The notes under the pieces were generated by a model. That model had not been told where the DNA came from. It saw only the letters and a list, made by a program, of their open reading frames with translations, and did not search any database. Made by a program: the position numbers and the translations under genes. From NCBI GenBank assembly GCA_023412475.1, contig JAEYNR010000041.1:51279-115278 (forward strand): a stretch of DNA of 64,000 bases, given 5' to 3'. Shown piece after piece: positions 37,815 to 46,893 of the stretch (positions are counted from its first letter, which is position 1; each line of letters opens with the position of its first letter). This DNA comes from Fibrobacterota bacterium (lineage in GTDB: Bacteria; Fibrobacterota; Chitinivibrionia; Chitinivibrionales; Chitinispirillaceae).

Positions 37815-38125
37815 TCTTTTTGTTAGCCTTGCCCCGCAAAAAAGGTAAGGCTAAAATATCTTCTATTCCAAGTAGTATAGTTCCTTCAGTATAGTGTATG
37901 AGTAACCTCTAAAAATGCATACCTGATCAGTTTAGCAAGATCTGAATAGGCAAAAAAAATAATCCTGAAAAATGGTTATTTTATTGATATTATATTAATT
38001 ATATACTATACTGTTTCGCTCGAGTTTACCGGAAACTGCTGCAAGAAAATGTTTACAACATCTTAATTTGCAGATTGTAGTTTCTGGATACTGAAAAATG
38101 CTGCTTAAATTTCAGGAGGAAATTT
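37815..38125. other. intergenic region with a hairpin
   Basis: Includes TTAGCCTT / AAGGCTAA (37823-37854, loop 16) shortly after the protease stop, a probable weak terminator without T-run. The remainder is AT-rich and presumably carries the promoter of the receiver gene. Confidence 0.45.
37823..37854 (+). terminator. hairpin after metalloprotease gene
   Basis: 8-bp arms TTAGCCTT and AAGGCTAA, with additional GCC/GGT pairing possible inside. Nine bases downstream of the stop; no clear T-run. Confidence 0.45.
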
Positions 38126-38497
38126 GTGGGTTTTCAGGACACTAAGAGAATAGTAGTAGTAGACGATACGGAGTCTGTTGCATTTGTTATTAAGAGTTTT
38201 CTAGAGGATGAGGGGTTCAGAGTATCGGCACATGAAGACCCGCAGGATGCGTTGAGTGATATCGGAAGCAATGGAGCAGATCTGGTAATTACAGATTATA
38301 CCATGCCAGGCATGAATGGCATCGAGCTACTGGAAAGAATAAAGAAATACAATCCCAGAACAGATGCAATAATCATCACAGCAGATCCCTTAAGAATTTC
38401 AGAACATGATGGCCGCTTCGAGGTTATCGAGAAAACTCAGGGTTTCATAAAAAAGGTCATTACGGCTGTATACAACATCTTTAATATGACACCCTGA
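38126..38497 (+). CDS. single-domain response regulator, divergent C-terminus
   Basis: 123-residue receiver: acidic pair D13/D14, phosphoacceptor D57 (LVITDYTMPG), T85. The usual KPF near the end is changed: K103 is followed by TQGF (IEKTQGFIKK), and the preceding helix is shortened, so conformational signalling may differ. Starts with GTG behind a strong AGGAGG. No kinase gene is adjacent. Confidence 0.88.
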   Translation: MGFQDTKRIVVVDDTESVAFVIKSFLEDEGFRVSAHEDPQDALSDIGSNGADLVITDYTMPGMNGIELLERIKKYNPRTDAIIITADPLRISEHDGRFEVIEKTQGFIKKVITAVYNIFNMTP

Positions 38498-38506
38498 AGA
38501 CATTAT

Positions 38507-38938
38507 TCATATTTTTCTGATTTCCTCATTTTTGAGGAGTCTATATCCATTTTTTTCAAACAGTTCAATTGCAGCATCAGTGTTCTCAAACCTCATGAAT
38601 AAAATTGCTTTGTTAGAAGTCTGCTCAACAAAAGAATAAGTATACTCAATATTGATATTGTGCTTATCGCAAAGACTCATCAGGTCATAAAAGAGGCCCT
38701 CGCGATCTTCAATCTGCACGGCAATCACCGGATTCTGCTTAACCATAAATCCTGCGGATTTTAGAACATCGCAGGCTTTCTCCGGTTGGTTTACTATCAT
38801 TCTCAAAATTCCGAAATCAGAAGTGTCTGCGATTGTTAAGGCTCTTATGTTAATTTTATTATCCCTGAGCACCCTTGCCACATTAGCCAGTCTGCCAGCC
38901 TTATTTTCAAGAAAAACAGAAATCTGCTGAACTTTCAT
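38507..38938 (-). CDS. tandem ACT-domain protein
   Basis: 143 residues made of two ACT domains (residues 3-68 and 72-140), the first opening QQISVFLENKAGRLANVARVL, typical of amino-acid-binding regulatory modules. It lies 9 bases downstream of a phenylacetate-CoA ligase gene on the same strand; this ACT/PaaK pair recurs in many anaerobic genomes, often next to indolepyruvate ferredoxin oxidoreductase, so the protein probably senses an aromatic or branched amino acid and regulates arylacetate metabolism. Confidence 0.9.
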   Translation of the reverse strand: MKVQQISVFLENKAGRLANVARVLRDNKINIRALTIADTSDFGILRMIVNQPEKACDVLKSAGFMVKQNPVIAVQIEDREGLFYDLMSLCDKHNINIEYTYSFVEQTSNKAILFMRFENTDAAIELFEKNGYRLLKNEEIRKI

Positions 38939-38947
38939 TAGTCCTCC

Positions 38948-40246
38948 TCAAATGTTTCTCACATCGATTACTCTTTTAGCTTTCCCTTCACTGCGTTCGA
39001 TACTCCTGGGTTCAACCAGTTTCACTTTACTGTGAACCAGAAGCTCTTCTTTAAGAGCATGCTCTATCTCTTTTTCCTTATCCTCAATAAAACGTATCTT
39101 GTCAGAGAATAAGGTCTCATGCATCTCAACCCTGACCTCAAGATAATCAAGAGCTCCCTTTCGATCTACCAAAATCTGGTAATGTGGTTCAACCCCATCG
39201 ATTCTAAGTAAAACCTGTTCGACCTGGGAAGGAAAAAGGTTGACTCCCCGTACTATCAGCATGTCATCGGTTCGACCCATAACCCTGTGCATCCGCACCG
39301 ATGTTCTTCCACAGGAGCATTTCTCCCGATTTAAATAAGTAATATCTCTGGTGCGGTAACGGATGACTGGTGTCCCCTCTTTGGTAAGGGTAGTGAAAAC
39401 CAGCTCCCCTTCTTTACCATCCTCAAGTTGTTGGCCGGTAACAGGATCAATTATCTCCGGATAAAAATGATCTTCATAAATGTGCAGCATATCCTGACAT
39501 TCACATTCAGAGGCAACCCCCGGTCCAATTATTTCTGTAAGTCCGTAAATATCGATCGCTTTAAGGTGCAGCTTACTTTCGATATCTTTACGCATATTTT
39601 CACTCCAGGGTTCTGCTCCAAGAAAAGCCGCCTTTATGGGAGAGTTTGAGAAATCTATACCAAGCTCTTTGGCCGCTTCAGCCAGATAAAGACTATATGA
39701 GGGAGTGCATGCTAAAACCGATGAACCAAAATCCTTCATAACCGATAACTGTCTTTTGGTATTACCACCCGAAATAGGTAAAATCGTTGCGCCAATTTTT
39801 CTGGCACCGTAGTGAACCCCTAAACCACCAGTGAAAAGTCCATAGCCGTAGGCGTTATGAACAATATCGTCTTTTGTAGTATCACCCATAGACAATGTTC
39901 TGGCCATAACCTCTGACCAGATTTCGATGTCTTTTAAAGTATATGCATCTACCACCGGTTTCCCTGTTGTGCCCGATGAGGTGTGGATCTCAACGATTTC
40001 ACTCATATCGGTTGCCAGTAACCCGTAGGGGTATACATCCCGCATTTCAGCTTTTGTTATAAATGGAAGTTTTTGAATATCTTCCAGTGATTTAATGTCG
40101 GTTGGCTTGACCTTTTTTTTATCCATCTGCTCTTTATAAAAAGGAACACGGTTATATACCTTCAGGACCAGTTCTTTGAGATTTTGCAACTGAAATTTAC
40201 GCAATTCCTGAGTTGGCATAGTCTCGAATTGTTCATTCCATATCAT
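38948..40246 (-). CDS. paaK: phenylacetate--CoA ligase
   Basis: Adenylate-forming enzyme that activates phenylacetate or a related arylacetate to its CoA thioester. ATP-binding P-loop-like HTSSGTTGKPVVD, the YGLTEIIGPG motif, YRTRDITYLNREKCSCGRT and the C-terminal catalytic lysine segment (RSIERSEGKAKRVIDVR) are all present in 432 residues. In an anaerobe it more probably works with keto-acid:ferredoxin oxidoreductases in aromatic amino-acid turnover than in aerobic phenylacetate degradation. Followed directly by the ACT protein. Confidence 0.93.
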   Translation of the reverse strand: MIWNEQFETMPTQELRKFQLQNLKELVLKVYNRVPFYKEQMDKKKVKPTDIKSLEDIQKLPFITKAEMRDVYPYGLLATDMSEIVEIHTSSGTTGKPVVDAYTLKDIEIWSEVMARTLSMGDTTKDDIVHNAYGYGLFTGGLGVHYGARKIGATILPISGGNTKRQLSVMKDFGSSVLACTPSYSLYLAEAAKELGIDFSNSPIKAAFLGAEPWSENMRKDIESKLHLKAIDIYGLTEIIGPGVASECECQDMLHIYEDHFYPEIIDPVTGQQLEDGKEGELVFTTLTKEGTPVIRYRTRDITYLNREKCSCGRTSVRMHRVMGRTDDMLIVRGVNLFPSQVEQVLLRIDGVEPHYQILVDRKGALDYLEVRVEMHETLFSDKIRFIEDKEKEIEHALKEELLVHSKVKLVEPRSIERSEGKAKRVIDVRNI

Positions 40247-40351
40247 TTTTAACTACTCCGATCTATTAACCCTGAACAGGGCCGGTTTTTCGTGATTATC
40301 CGCACATGAAAAACGAACACCACTGTTTTCCAGCCGACTCAATAACATAAT

Positions 40352-41023
40352 TTATGGAATAGCAGGATATTTTGAGGTTAGAAAGAAAAACGTATAAACG
40401 ATCGATATCAACTCAGAATAAAGCGTTTTTACACCCTCACTACTTTTCCACCACTGAGCACTCTCATAATCAGCATTTTCTATAGAAACTTTTCCTACTT
40501 TTATTTGAGATTTGAGCACCCGTTCAAACACCATTGCAGAACGTCTGGTATGGGTTCCAAGAGAAAGTAAATCGATTTTTTCAATGAATAATTCTGAACT
40601 TTCCAGCCATTTTTTCAAAGCAACCGCCGATTGATAAGTTCTGTCTTTTCTGACACTTTCGGCAGGAACTGCTACGGTTAGCGACTCAGCGATTCCCATT
40701 TCATGGAAACTAAGCCTGGCCAGTTGAGCATAGGTTTTGTATGGAAGCAGATACGATCCCTGATCCAGAGGCCCTCCGGTAGAAACAAGCAGTTTGTAGT
40801 TTCCCTGAGAAAATATCCTTGCAGCTTCCTTTAGTGCATAATCGGGTTGCCACCCTTCAACAACAAGCAGCTCGCCACCTATTGGGGCTGATTTGGCCAA
40901 ATAAGGGTGAATGTTGAGTAGAAAGATCAGCAGAACGGTAAATAAGTTGACACCAATAAGTGCCCAACCGGTGATCGTGGGAGCAAAGAAAGTTGTTTTT
41001 TTAAAAAGTGCAGGTAATTTCAT
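40352..41023 (-). CDS. YdcF/SanA-like DUF218 protein
   Basis: 223 residues with one N-terminal membrane helix (about 17-37) and a periplasmic DUF218 domain: GELLVVEGWQPDYALKEAARIF, LLVSTGGPLDQGS, ESVRKDRTYQSAVALKKWL and GTHTRRSAMVFERVL carry the conserved D, G-G, R-T and H-x-R-R positions. Family members such as SanA and ElyC act in envelope maintenance, possibly on lipid-linked sugars. Monocistronic by appearance. Confidence 0.88.
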   Translation of the reverse strand: MKLPALFKKTTFFAPTITGWALIGVNLFTVLLIFLLNIHPYLAKSAPIGGELLVVEGWQPDYALKEAARIFSQGNYKLLVSTGGPLDQGSYLLPYKTYAQLARLSFHEMGIAESLTVAVPAESVRKDRTYQSAVALKKWLESSELFIEKIDLLSLGTHTRRSAMVFERVLKSQIKVGKVSIENADYESAQWWKSSEGVKTLYSELISIVYTFFFLTSKYPAIP

Positions 41024-41347
41024 ATCATTTTTAGCAAAATCACACCTCGACAGGCAAATTTGGTATATTTTAATGCTCTTTCGGGTGCACTGTTATCCCC
41101 CAGATATCCAGGTGCTCTTGTTTTTAGAGAAAAAGATGGATGCTCATCAATCTCCCGGTAAAAAGATGAAATACAAAAAAATCTACTCCGGGGTAAAATC
41201 TATAAACTAAAGGTTCAAAATAAGGGTCGCATCACCGAAAAATCAAGAGTATCATTCATTTAATTAGCAAATGCTGAAACTACTATGAAAAAAGCAGCCC
41301 GTTATCTATAAAGGCTCCTCCAGGTTCACAAAAAAAATAATCCAAAA
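41024..41347. other. intergenic region
   Basis: About 320 bases between the DUF218 gene and the broken CBM gene. No ORF with a ribosome binding site, RNA gene or notable repeat seen. Confidence 0.4.
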
Positions 41348-42120
41348 TTAATTACATCTGTCAGTACTACTGTTATCAGATGTCTCACCTGTAATATCTG
41401 TTGTCTTCAGATCCGTAGAAATGATCTCCTGGTTTCCTCCACCGGAAAAATTCACTGAAGCAATGTCTTGTGTTTTTGTCACAGTATCCTGAGTCATACT
41501 GCCTAACGAAACACTCCAGCCTGAACAATTTTCAAAACCCAATACATTCCCCCACGGTTAATACTGGGGGTGAGGATAACGTTGCCAGAGCTGGTTCAGT
41601 TCCGTAGATAAGGATTCCATCATTATTGTACACAGCCACCCTTTGATTAACATTACAAATACTACTCATGCCCTGGTATGACCAGTCGTTACTTTTAACC
41701 CACTGTCCAGGATAGTAATTAGTGTAATGGACATCAAACTGCACTCCATCTACTGGCGTAGATGATCCTGGAAGGAGTTGGAAAGCCAAAGGATAATTCT
41801 AATCAAAATAAACGATACTTACTGTTCAACGGATGCACACCTTTTGTTATGCTTAAAGTTCCAGGATCCTTGTAATAACTGTCTACAATTATCTGTTTGT
41901 CTGAAAATTCTTCACGTGAAAACCATACTCTGACTTTAAATCCTGAAATGGTCTGATCCGACAGATTGGTAACTATTAAGAATGGTTTTGTGATATTGAT
42001 CTCATTATAACCGTTATCTTTCATTTGAATACGTAGTCGGTGAATGCCCCGGATAATGTAAGTTGTTGTACTCCCGCTTACAGATGCAATTTGTATTGGC
42101 AAGTGTGGAGCTGCAAAAAG
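41348..42120 (-). pseudogene. remnant of secreted carbohydrate-binding protein, frameshifted
   Basis: Three consecutive minus-strand segments in three frames read as one protein: 42120-41803 (ILFAAPHLPIQIASVSG... then ITKPFLIVTNLSDQTISGFK), 41795-41532 (YPLAFQLLPGSS...GVQFDVHY...NDWSYQGM...VAVYNNDGILIYG) and 41545-41348 (VLGFENCSGWSVS...). The middle looks like a CBM3-type cellulose-binding fold; the last part is the beginning of another secreted beta module that stops abruptly at DRCN. Removing one G from the GGGGG at about 41553 rejoins the second and third segments; the first junction (near 41800) also contains a stop. No start codon or complete signal peptide remains. Confidence 0.65.
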
Positions 42121-42492
42121 TATTTATTAATCCAACGGAATAATGTTGGAAAATTTTCCTCCGATGAGCAGAAACAGATAATATTTTTCTCCTTGCGCGG
42201 GTGGCTTCGATTTTAATAAACTTAATCTTGTAAATAAGGCAATAATGACTTTAATGAAATGGAAAATCAAATCTAACAAAGAAAAATGAATTTCTGATGA
42301 AAAAGGCATGATGGAGACATTTTTAAATCCGTTTGATTTCACCGATAAAAAAAAACAAAAAGGAGCTGCTGGAACTTGTTCACTTAAAACAATAAATACT
42401 ACAAGAAATAGTTTTTTTGTACAAAGCAGTTCAATAAGATATACTCTCAATAACCACCAGAAATGAAAACCAGTTAACGAACAGGCTGAAAA
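42121..42492. other. AT-rich region upstream of the exported orphan
   Basis: About 370 bases. A minus-strand frame with hydrophobic residues (TTG start at 42450) exists but lacks a ribosome binding site; it may include decayed 5' sequence of the CBM gene. No other feature seen. Confidence 0.35.
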
Positions 42493-43170
42493 ATGAAAAA
42501 AAATATTTCTATTATCCTGATTATTTCTTGTCTGAGCTTTTCAGGGAAAGCAGATAACTCACAGGATTGCCGGTTTTTATCATTATATTCAGGGAAATTC
42601 CTCTTTATTCCACTCGACAGCATACAAATAGACAAAACATCAGAATTGAGCGGTGAATTCAACGACTCTTTTTTCTGCCATGCTGCAAATCAACTGTTAT
42701 TGCATTCTCTATCTCAAAGGCTCACACCCGTGTCAAATGATAATATTGAGATCTCTTCATTAAGGGGTAAAGCTCTTTCCGATGATAAAGAAGACATGGA
42801 CAGTTTACCAGATTTTTTTCGGAAAATGGCAAAAAAAACAGGCTCGGAATATGTGGTAATACCACATTCCTGTAGTTTGTATCAGAAAATAGTTACACAG
42901 GAAGGTTGGAGAGATGCCCGGGGTGGACTCAGCTATGAGCGACCAGTTAAAAACACCGCTATTGCCGTTATGCACCTGAAAGTCTGGGGTAAGGATGGAA
43001 AGCTGGTTTGTGAACTTAGCAGTACTGGAAAAAACAAAAAACCAATGTTTTACTCCTTTTTCAAAAAACGAATAAAATTAAAAGAGGTGGTTAGTTATTC
43101 CCGAAAGCCATTTGCTAATCCACTGATCCGTGCTTTAAACAAAGGAATCAAAGCCTTGCTAGAAAATTAG
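42493..43170 (+). CDS. exported protein of unknown function
   Basis: 225 residues, no family recognised. Signal peptide at 1-20 (KKNISIILIISCLSFSGKA). The mature part is mixed alpha/beta with GSEYVVIPHSC and IAVMHLKVWGKDGKLVCEL, a layout loosely like periplasmic TolB-N/CsgG-type alpha-beta sandwiches. No lipobox. Convergent with galE, 9 bases apart; not in an operon. Confidence 0.7.
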   Translation: MKKNISIILIISCLSFSGKADNSQDCRFLSLYSGKFLFIPLDSIQIDKTSELSGEFNDSFFCHAANQLLLHSLSQRLTPVSNDNIEISSLRGKALSDDKEDMDSLPDFFRKMAKKTGSEYVVIPHSCSLYQKIVTQEGWRDARGGLSYERPVKNTAIAVMHLKVWGKDGKLVCELSSTGKNKKPMFYSFFKKRIKLKEVVSYSRKPFANPLIRALNKGIKALLEN

Positions 43171-43179
43171 TGTTCCCTA

Positions 43180-44160
43180 CTATGCACCCGGGAAATGCTT
43201 TTTATAAACTCTCCAGGTACTGCTTATCAGAGTATCAACATCGCTGTGATTGGCTTTCCAGCCAAGAATCCTGTACGCTTCCTTTGATGATGCAACCATT
43301 TTTGCAGCATCCCCTGGACGACGAGCTGCTATTTGGACTGGAATTGCTTTCCCGGTAATTTCACGTGCTTTCTGCACCATGGATTTTACGCTGATCCCAT
43401 TCTGACTTCCCAGATTCACTGTGATACTGCTGTCATTTTCCGCTATATACTCCAGCGCTTTTACGTGAGCATCTGCCAGATCATTGACGTGCACATAATC
43501 ACGTATACACGTACCATCTTCTGTCTCATAATCATCACCAAAAATGGACAGTTGCGAACGAATACCGGCTGCAGTTTCCATAACCACAGGAAGCAGATTC
43601 TCGGGTTTTCGCTCTAAACCGTGAATCCTTTGATCAACATCGTAGCCTGCTGCATTGAAATAACGCAAAGCAGCATACCTCAATCCCTTTAACCTGTCAT
43701 ACCATTGAAGAAATCTTTCAATCTCCAGTTTTGTAAAGCCATAATAATTTTGCGGTTCCACAGGATGAGACTCATCTACCGGAAGATATTTTGGTTCACC
43801 GTATATTGCCGCAGAAGAGGAGAAGACCATTTTTTTAACTCCGATATCCATTGCAGCATTTAATAGATTTATGGTCCCGTTAATATTATTAAGTGAATAC
43901 TTCTCAGGGATAATCATCGATTCGCCTGCAGCTTTAAAGGCAGCCAGATGAATAAAAGCATCGATACCACCTTTTAATGCCTGCCGAATCTGCTCATAAT
44001 TCAATATGTCACCATGAATAAAGGCTGCATCGGTAAAAAGATTCTCACGATCGCCACTGGATAGATTATCAAATACAGTAACCTTGTGACCTCTATCTAG
44101 TAAAGCTCTTACCACATGGCTACCAATATACCCCGCTCCTCCAACAGCCAATACATTCAT
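43180..44160 (-). CDS. galE: UDP-glucose 4-epimerase
   Basis: Interconverts UDP-glucose and UDP-galactose for surface polysaccharides or galactose use. Short-chain dehydrogenase fold: NAD-binding GGAGYIGS at residues 7-14, FSSSAAIYGEP with the catalytic serine, the YYGFTKLEIE YxxxK pair and LRYFNAAG. Length 326 from my start. The frame opens at 44178, but GGAG lies 8 bases before the ATG at 44160 and conserved sequence begins there. Epimerases with other UDP-sugar specificity cannot be excluded. Confidence 0.93.
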   Translation of the reverse strand: MNVLAVGGAGYIGSHVVRALLDRGHKVTVFDNLSSGDRENLFTDAAFIHGDILNYEQIRQALKGGIDAFIHLAAFKAAGESMIIPEKYSLNNINGTINLLNAAMDIGVKKMVFSSSAAIYGEPKYLPVDESHPVEPQNYYGFTKLEIERFLQWYDRLKGLRYAALRYFNAAGYDVDQRIHGLERKPENLLPVVMETAAGIRSQLSIFGDDYETEDGTCIRDYVHVNDLADAHVKALEYIAENDSSITVNLGSQNGISVKSMVQKAREITGKAIPVQIAARRPGDAAKMVASSKEAYRILGWKANHSDVDTLISSTWRVYKKHFPGA

Positions 44161-44300
44161 CACTTTACTCCATAACATTGTGACTAACCAGGTAATTTAG
44201 TCAAAAAAATTAGCTGAAAAACATCTAAATGAAGAACTGCAGATTAATAAGTTTTGCAACTTCACTGCTGTTTTCTTCCGGTAGTTGCAAAATCCCAAAC

Positions 44301-44390
44301 TAAAGCACGAAATCCGAAAACATTGAAACACTTTTATTACTGTTTAAAATTTTAGAATTGTGCTTTGTAATTTCCTTCTGATTTTATATT
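44301..44390 (+). repeat. dispersed intergenic repeat, copy 2
   Basis: Opens AAGCACGAAATCCGAAAAC (44303-44321) and continues into TTGAAACACTTTTATTACTG... (44323-44390), parallel to copy 1. Sits downstream of the ribosomal S1 gene. Confidence 0.7.
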
Positions 44391-44455
44391 CTCTCTGATT
44401 GTTTTTACCTGAATATATCTGATTCTACACCGATTTACTTACGGTTTCATTTCGG

Positions 44456-45946
44456 TTATTTTTTATTTCTTAATGCTGCCAATAAAGCGGCTCCAAATTC
44501 ACTACTGGACGCTTCAGTTTTATTAACAGGTGCCTTGCCTTGCTTTTTAATAAATTCTGTTACTTCCTGCTGATCCTGTTTTGCCTCTTTTACTCCATAG
44601 GAGAGAGAAATGCGACGGTTTTCAGTATCCACCGACTCTATTATTACCTTAACAGAATCACCTTCATTCAACGAATTCTTTTTATCAGATGAAATGTTGG
44701 CAAAAACAAGAAGCCCAGTCACCCCTTCTGATAGATCAATAAAGTAACCATATCTTGATTTTTTTGCTACAGTCCCGGGAACCTCTGAACCAACAGGAAA
44801 ACGGTAATCGGCATCACGCCATGGATCATCAGAAACGTCTTTGAGGCTTAGAGAGATTGATTTCTTTTTCTCATCTATACCTAAAATATTCACCTGCACT
44901 GAATTGCCTTCCTGAACAACTTCAGAAGGATGGTGGACTCTTTTGATCCAGGACATCTCAGAAACGTGAACCATTCCCTCGATACCGGGTATGAGTTCGA
45001 CAAATGCACCAAAATTAGTGATACGTGTGACTTTCCCCTGGACCGATTGACCAACAGAGAACTTTTCAGAAACAGTGTTCCAGGGATTATCAAAAACCTG
45101 CTTTATGGAAAGGGAAATTTTGGAATTTCTGACAGGTTGCTTTTTCTCCACTTTCAGAACTATCACTTCTACATCCTGCCCAACCGTGAATGATTCATTC
45201 AGTTTCTCCGCTCTTTCCCATGAAACCTCAGAGATATGCACCAAGCCTTCCAGACCACCTAAATCTATAAAAAGCCCAAAATCAGTGATCTTGGAGATCT
45301 TTCCCTGAATAACCTTCTTTTGTGCGGCAAGCTCTTCCATTTCCTCAAGCTTTGCTTTCAGGCCTTCTTCCAGCAGAGGGATGCGGCTTACTACGATGTT
45401 TCTTCCCCCCTCTGTAATCCGGGTGATCATCACATCCAGATTCTTGCCCAGATAACTGTTAACGTCCTCGGTAAATTTCACATCAATCTGGCTGATAGGG
45501 CAAAAAGCTCTGTGTCCCATAATCTTGAGATTCAATCCGCCGATATTAACACCAGTCACTTTGCCCTGAACAGGAACTTTATTATTAAGCGCATCGTAGA
45601 GGTCCTGAATCGGAGATGAATGCCCGCTGATGCGCTTGCTAAGTACTGTCTCATCATCGTTATTGGAAACCACGTATGCGGTAACCTTGTCTTTCTCTTT
45701 AACAGTTATTTCGCCGTTTTCATCGGTTAGTTCCATTTTTTTAATCATGGCCTCATTTTTGCCACCAATATCCACAAATATGAAATCGGAACCAACCCGG
45801 GTAACTGTTCCAGAAACTTTGGATCCTGCTTTTATATTTGCGGGAGTTTTCTGCTCAGAATCATTGATCATTTGAAGCAGCTCTTTAGAGGCTTGCTGAT
45901 CCTGAGAATGTTCATCAAAAAAATTGTCGTGGTTCTTGTCATTCAT
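44456..45946 (-). CDS. rpsA: ribosomal protein S1 (five S1 domains)
   Basis: Binds mRNA on the 30S subunit to help initiation. Five S1 RNA-binding OB folds can be counted: they open KVSGTVTRVGSDFIFVDIGG, PVQGKVTGVNIGGLNLKIMG, VIQGKISKITDFGLFIDLGG, SVQGKVTRITNFGAFVELIP and EVPGTVAKKSRYGYFIDLSE. The E. coli protein has six, so this is a shorter S1 like those of several other phyla. The N-terminal 40 residues are acidic and Q-rich; the C-terminal 40 are probably disordered. Large upstream intergenic region to valS. Confidence 0.93.
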   Translation of the reverse strand: MNDKNHDNFFDEHSQDQQASKELLQMINDSEQKTPANIKAGSKVSGTVTRVGSDFIFVDIGGKNEAMIKKMELTDENGEITVKEKDKVTAYVVSNNDDETVLSKRISGHSSPIQDLYDALNNKVPVQGKVTGVNIGGLNLKIMGHRAFCPISQIDVKFTEDVNSYLGKNLDVMITRITEGGRNIVVSRIPLLEEGLKAKLEEMEELAAQKKVIQGKISKITDFGLFIDLGGLEGLVHISEVSWERAEKLNESFTVGQDVEVIVLKVEKKQPVRNSKISLSIKQVFDNPWNTVSEKFSVGQSVQGKVTRITNFGAFVELIPGIEGMVHVSEMSWIKRVHHPSEVVQEGNSVQVNILGIDEKKKSISLSLKDVSDDPWRDADYRFPVGSEVPGTVAKKSRYGYFIDLSEGVTGLLVFANISSDKKNSLNEGDSVKVIIESVDTENRRISLSYGVKEAKQDQQEVTEFIKKQGKAPVNKTEASSSEFGAALLAALRNKK

Positions 45947-46893
45947 ATTAAGGACTCCTGGAAAATGAAGGCGCGCAAATATTTAAAAATAGGAAAATAT
46001 ACTTAAGCGGCCTATAAAAATAGCTATTTGGTTTACCATTATCAAAAAAAATACTTACTAATAAGTTTTTTATTGTGGTAGAATCCTCCGGCGTACCATC
46101 AGTTGTGTCAGTGAGAGCTGAACCTTAGAACCAGAAGACCTTTGAATTGAAAAAAATATCGAACAACGAATGTCGAAGTGAAAATGGAAGATGAACTCCC
46201 GAACCTTTGAAACTCTAAACCCAAACAGCTCTGAATCCACCATTTCCCATTCGCTGCCGATCGATTCATTTTATTTACGCGCTTTCTGGTATTCTAAAGT
46301 GTTTAGAAGTGCCCAATCACGCGTATATTACCACTCTAAAGTGTTTAGAAGTGCCAAATCATGCGTATATTGCCACTCTAAAGTGTTTAGAAGTGCCAAA
46401 TCATGCGTATATTGCCACTTCTAAAGTGTTTAGAAGTCCAAATCACGCGTATATTGCCACTTCTAAAGTGTTTAGAGGTCCAAATCACGCGTATATTGCC
46501 ACTTCTAAAGTGTTTAGAAGTTCAATTCACGCATATATTTCCACTTCTAAAGTGTTTAGAAGTTCGAATTACGCAGGAACATTGTTAAACGCTAACTCTC
46601 AGGAGAGTGGACAGATATCTGGTTTAGAGTTATATCATCAGACTGGAGCTAACAGGCAGCCGTCCTATAATCAAATGACAGCAGTACCTCCGCCCATAAT
46701 CCCCCTAAACAAGGGGGCGCTTTCCAGCGCGGATTTCTTCATCCAAAATCTGATAAACAATTTGAAACATTATCTAATCAGGTTTTACACACAAAGGCTG
46801 CCAATTTTTAACTACATCAAAAAATCCCTATGCCCGTATTATATTTTTAAACGTTTATGAACCCTATAGAGTTGAACCATTTCTGAAAGATTA
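45947..46893. other. 947-bp non-coding region with several repeat types
   Basis: Lies between divergent rpsA and valS. Contents in order: an AATATCGAACAACGAATGTCG string at 46156-46176 of dispersed-repeat character, the 42-bp tandem array (46293-46580), a compound hairpin CCCCCT/AGGGGG plus GCGCT/AGCGC at 46701-46730, and AT-rich sequence before valS. An open frame across the array exists only because the unit length is divisible by three. Confidence 0.6.
46293..46580 (+). repeat. 42-bp tandem repeat array with palindromic core
   Basis: Six full units (46293, 46335, 46377, 46419, 46461, 46503) and one partial (46545-46580). In the unit, TTCTAAA-GTG-TTTAGAA is a perfect 7-3-7 palindrome (first base C in units 2 and 3 after CCAC), followed by about 25 bases ending CGTATATTGCCAC. 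The palindromic core is almost invariant, while the intervening part drifts gradually from first to last unit. Confidence 0.9.

Noticed and set aside
42127..42450. Minus-strand hydrophobic frame upstream of the CBM remnant
   Set aside because: TTG start without ribosome binding site and low-complexity hydrophobic composition expected of AT-rich DNA.
46293..46580. CRISPR array
   Set aside because: The sequence between the palindromes is conserved from unit to unit instead of unique, and no cas gene is nearby.
46309..46860. Open frame across the 42-bp array encoding a repeated NHAYIAT-type peptide
   Set aside because: Unit length is a multiple of three, so frames stay open by arithmetic; no ribosome binding site, and the partial frame switches at single-base differences between units.
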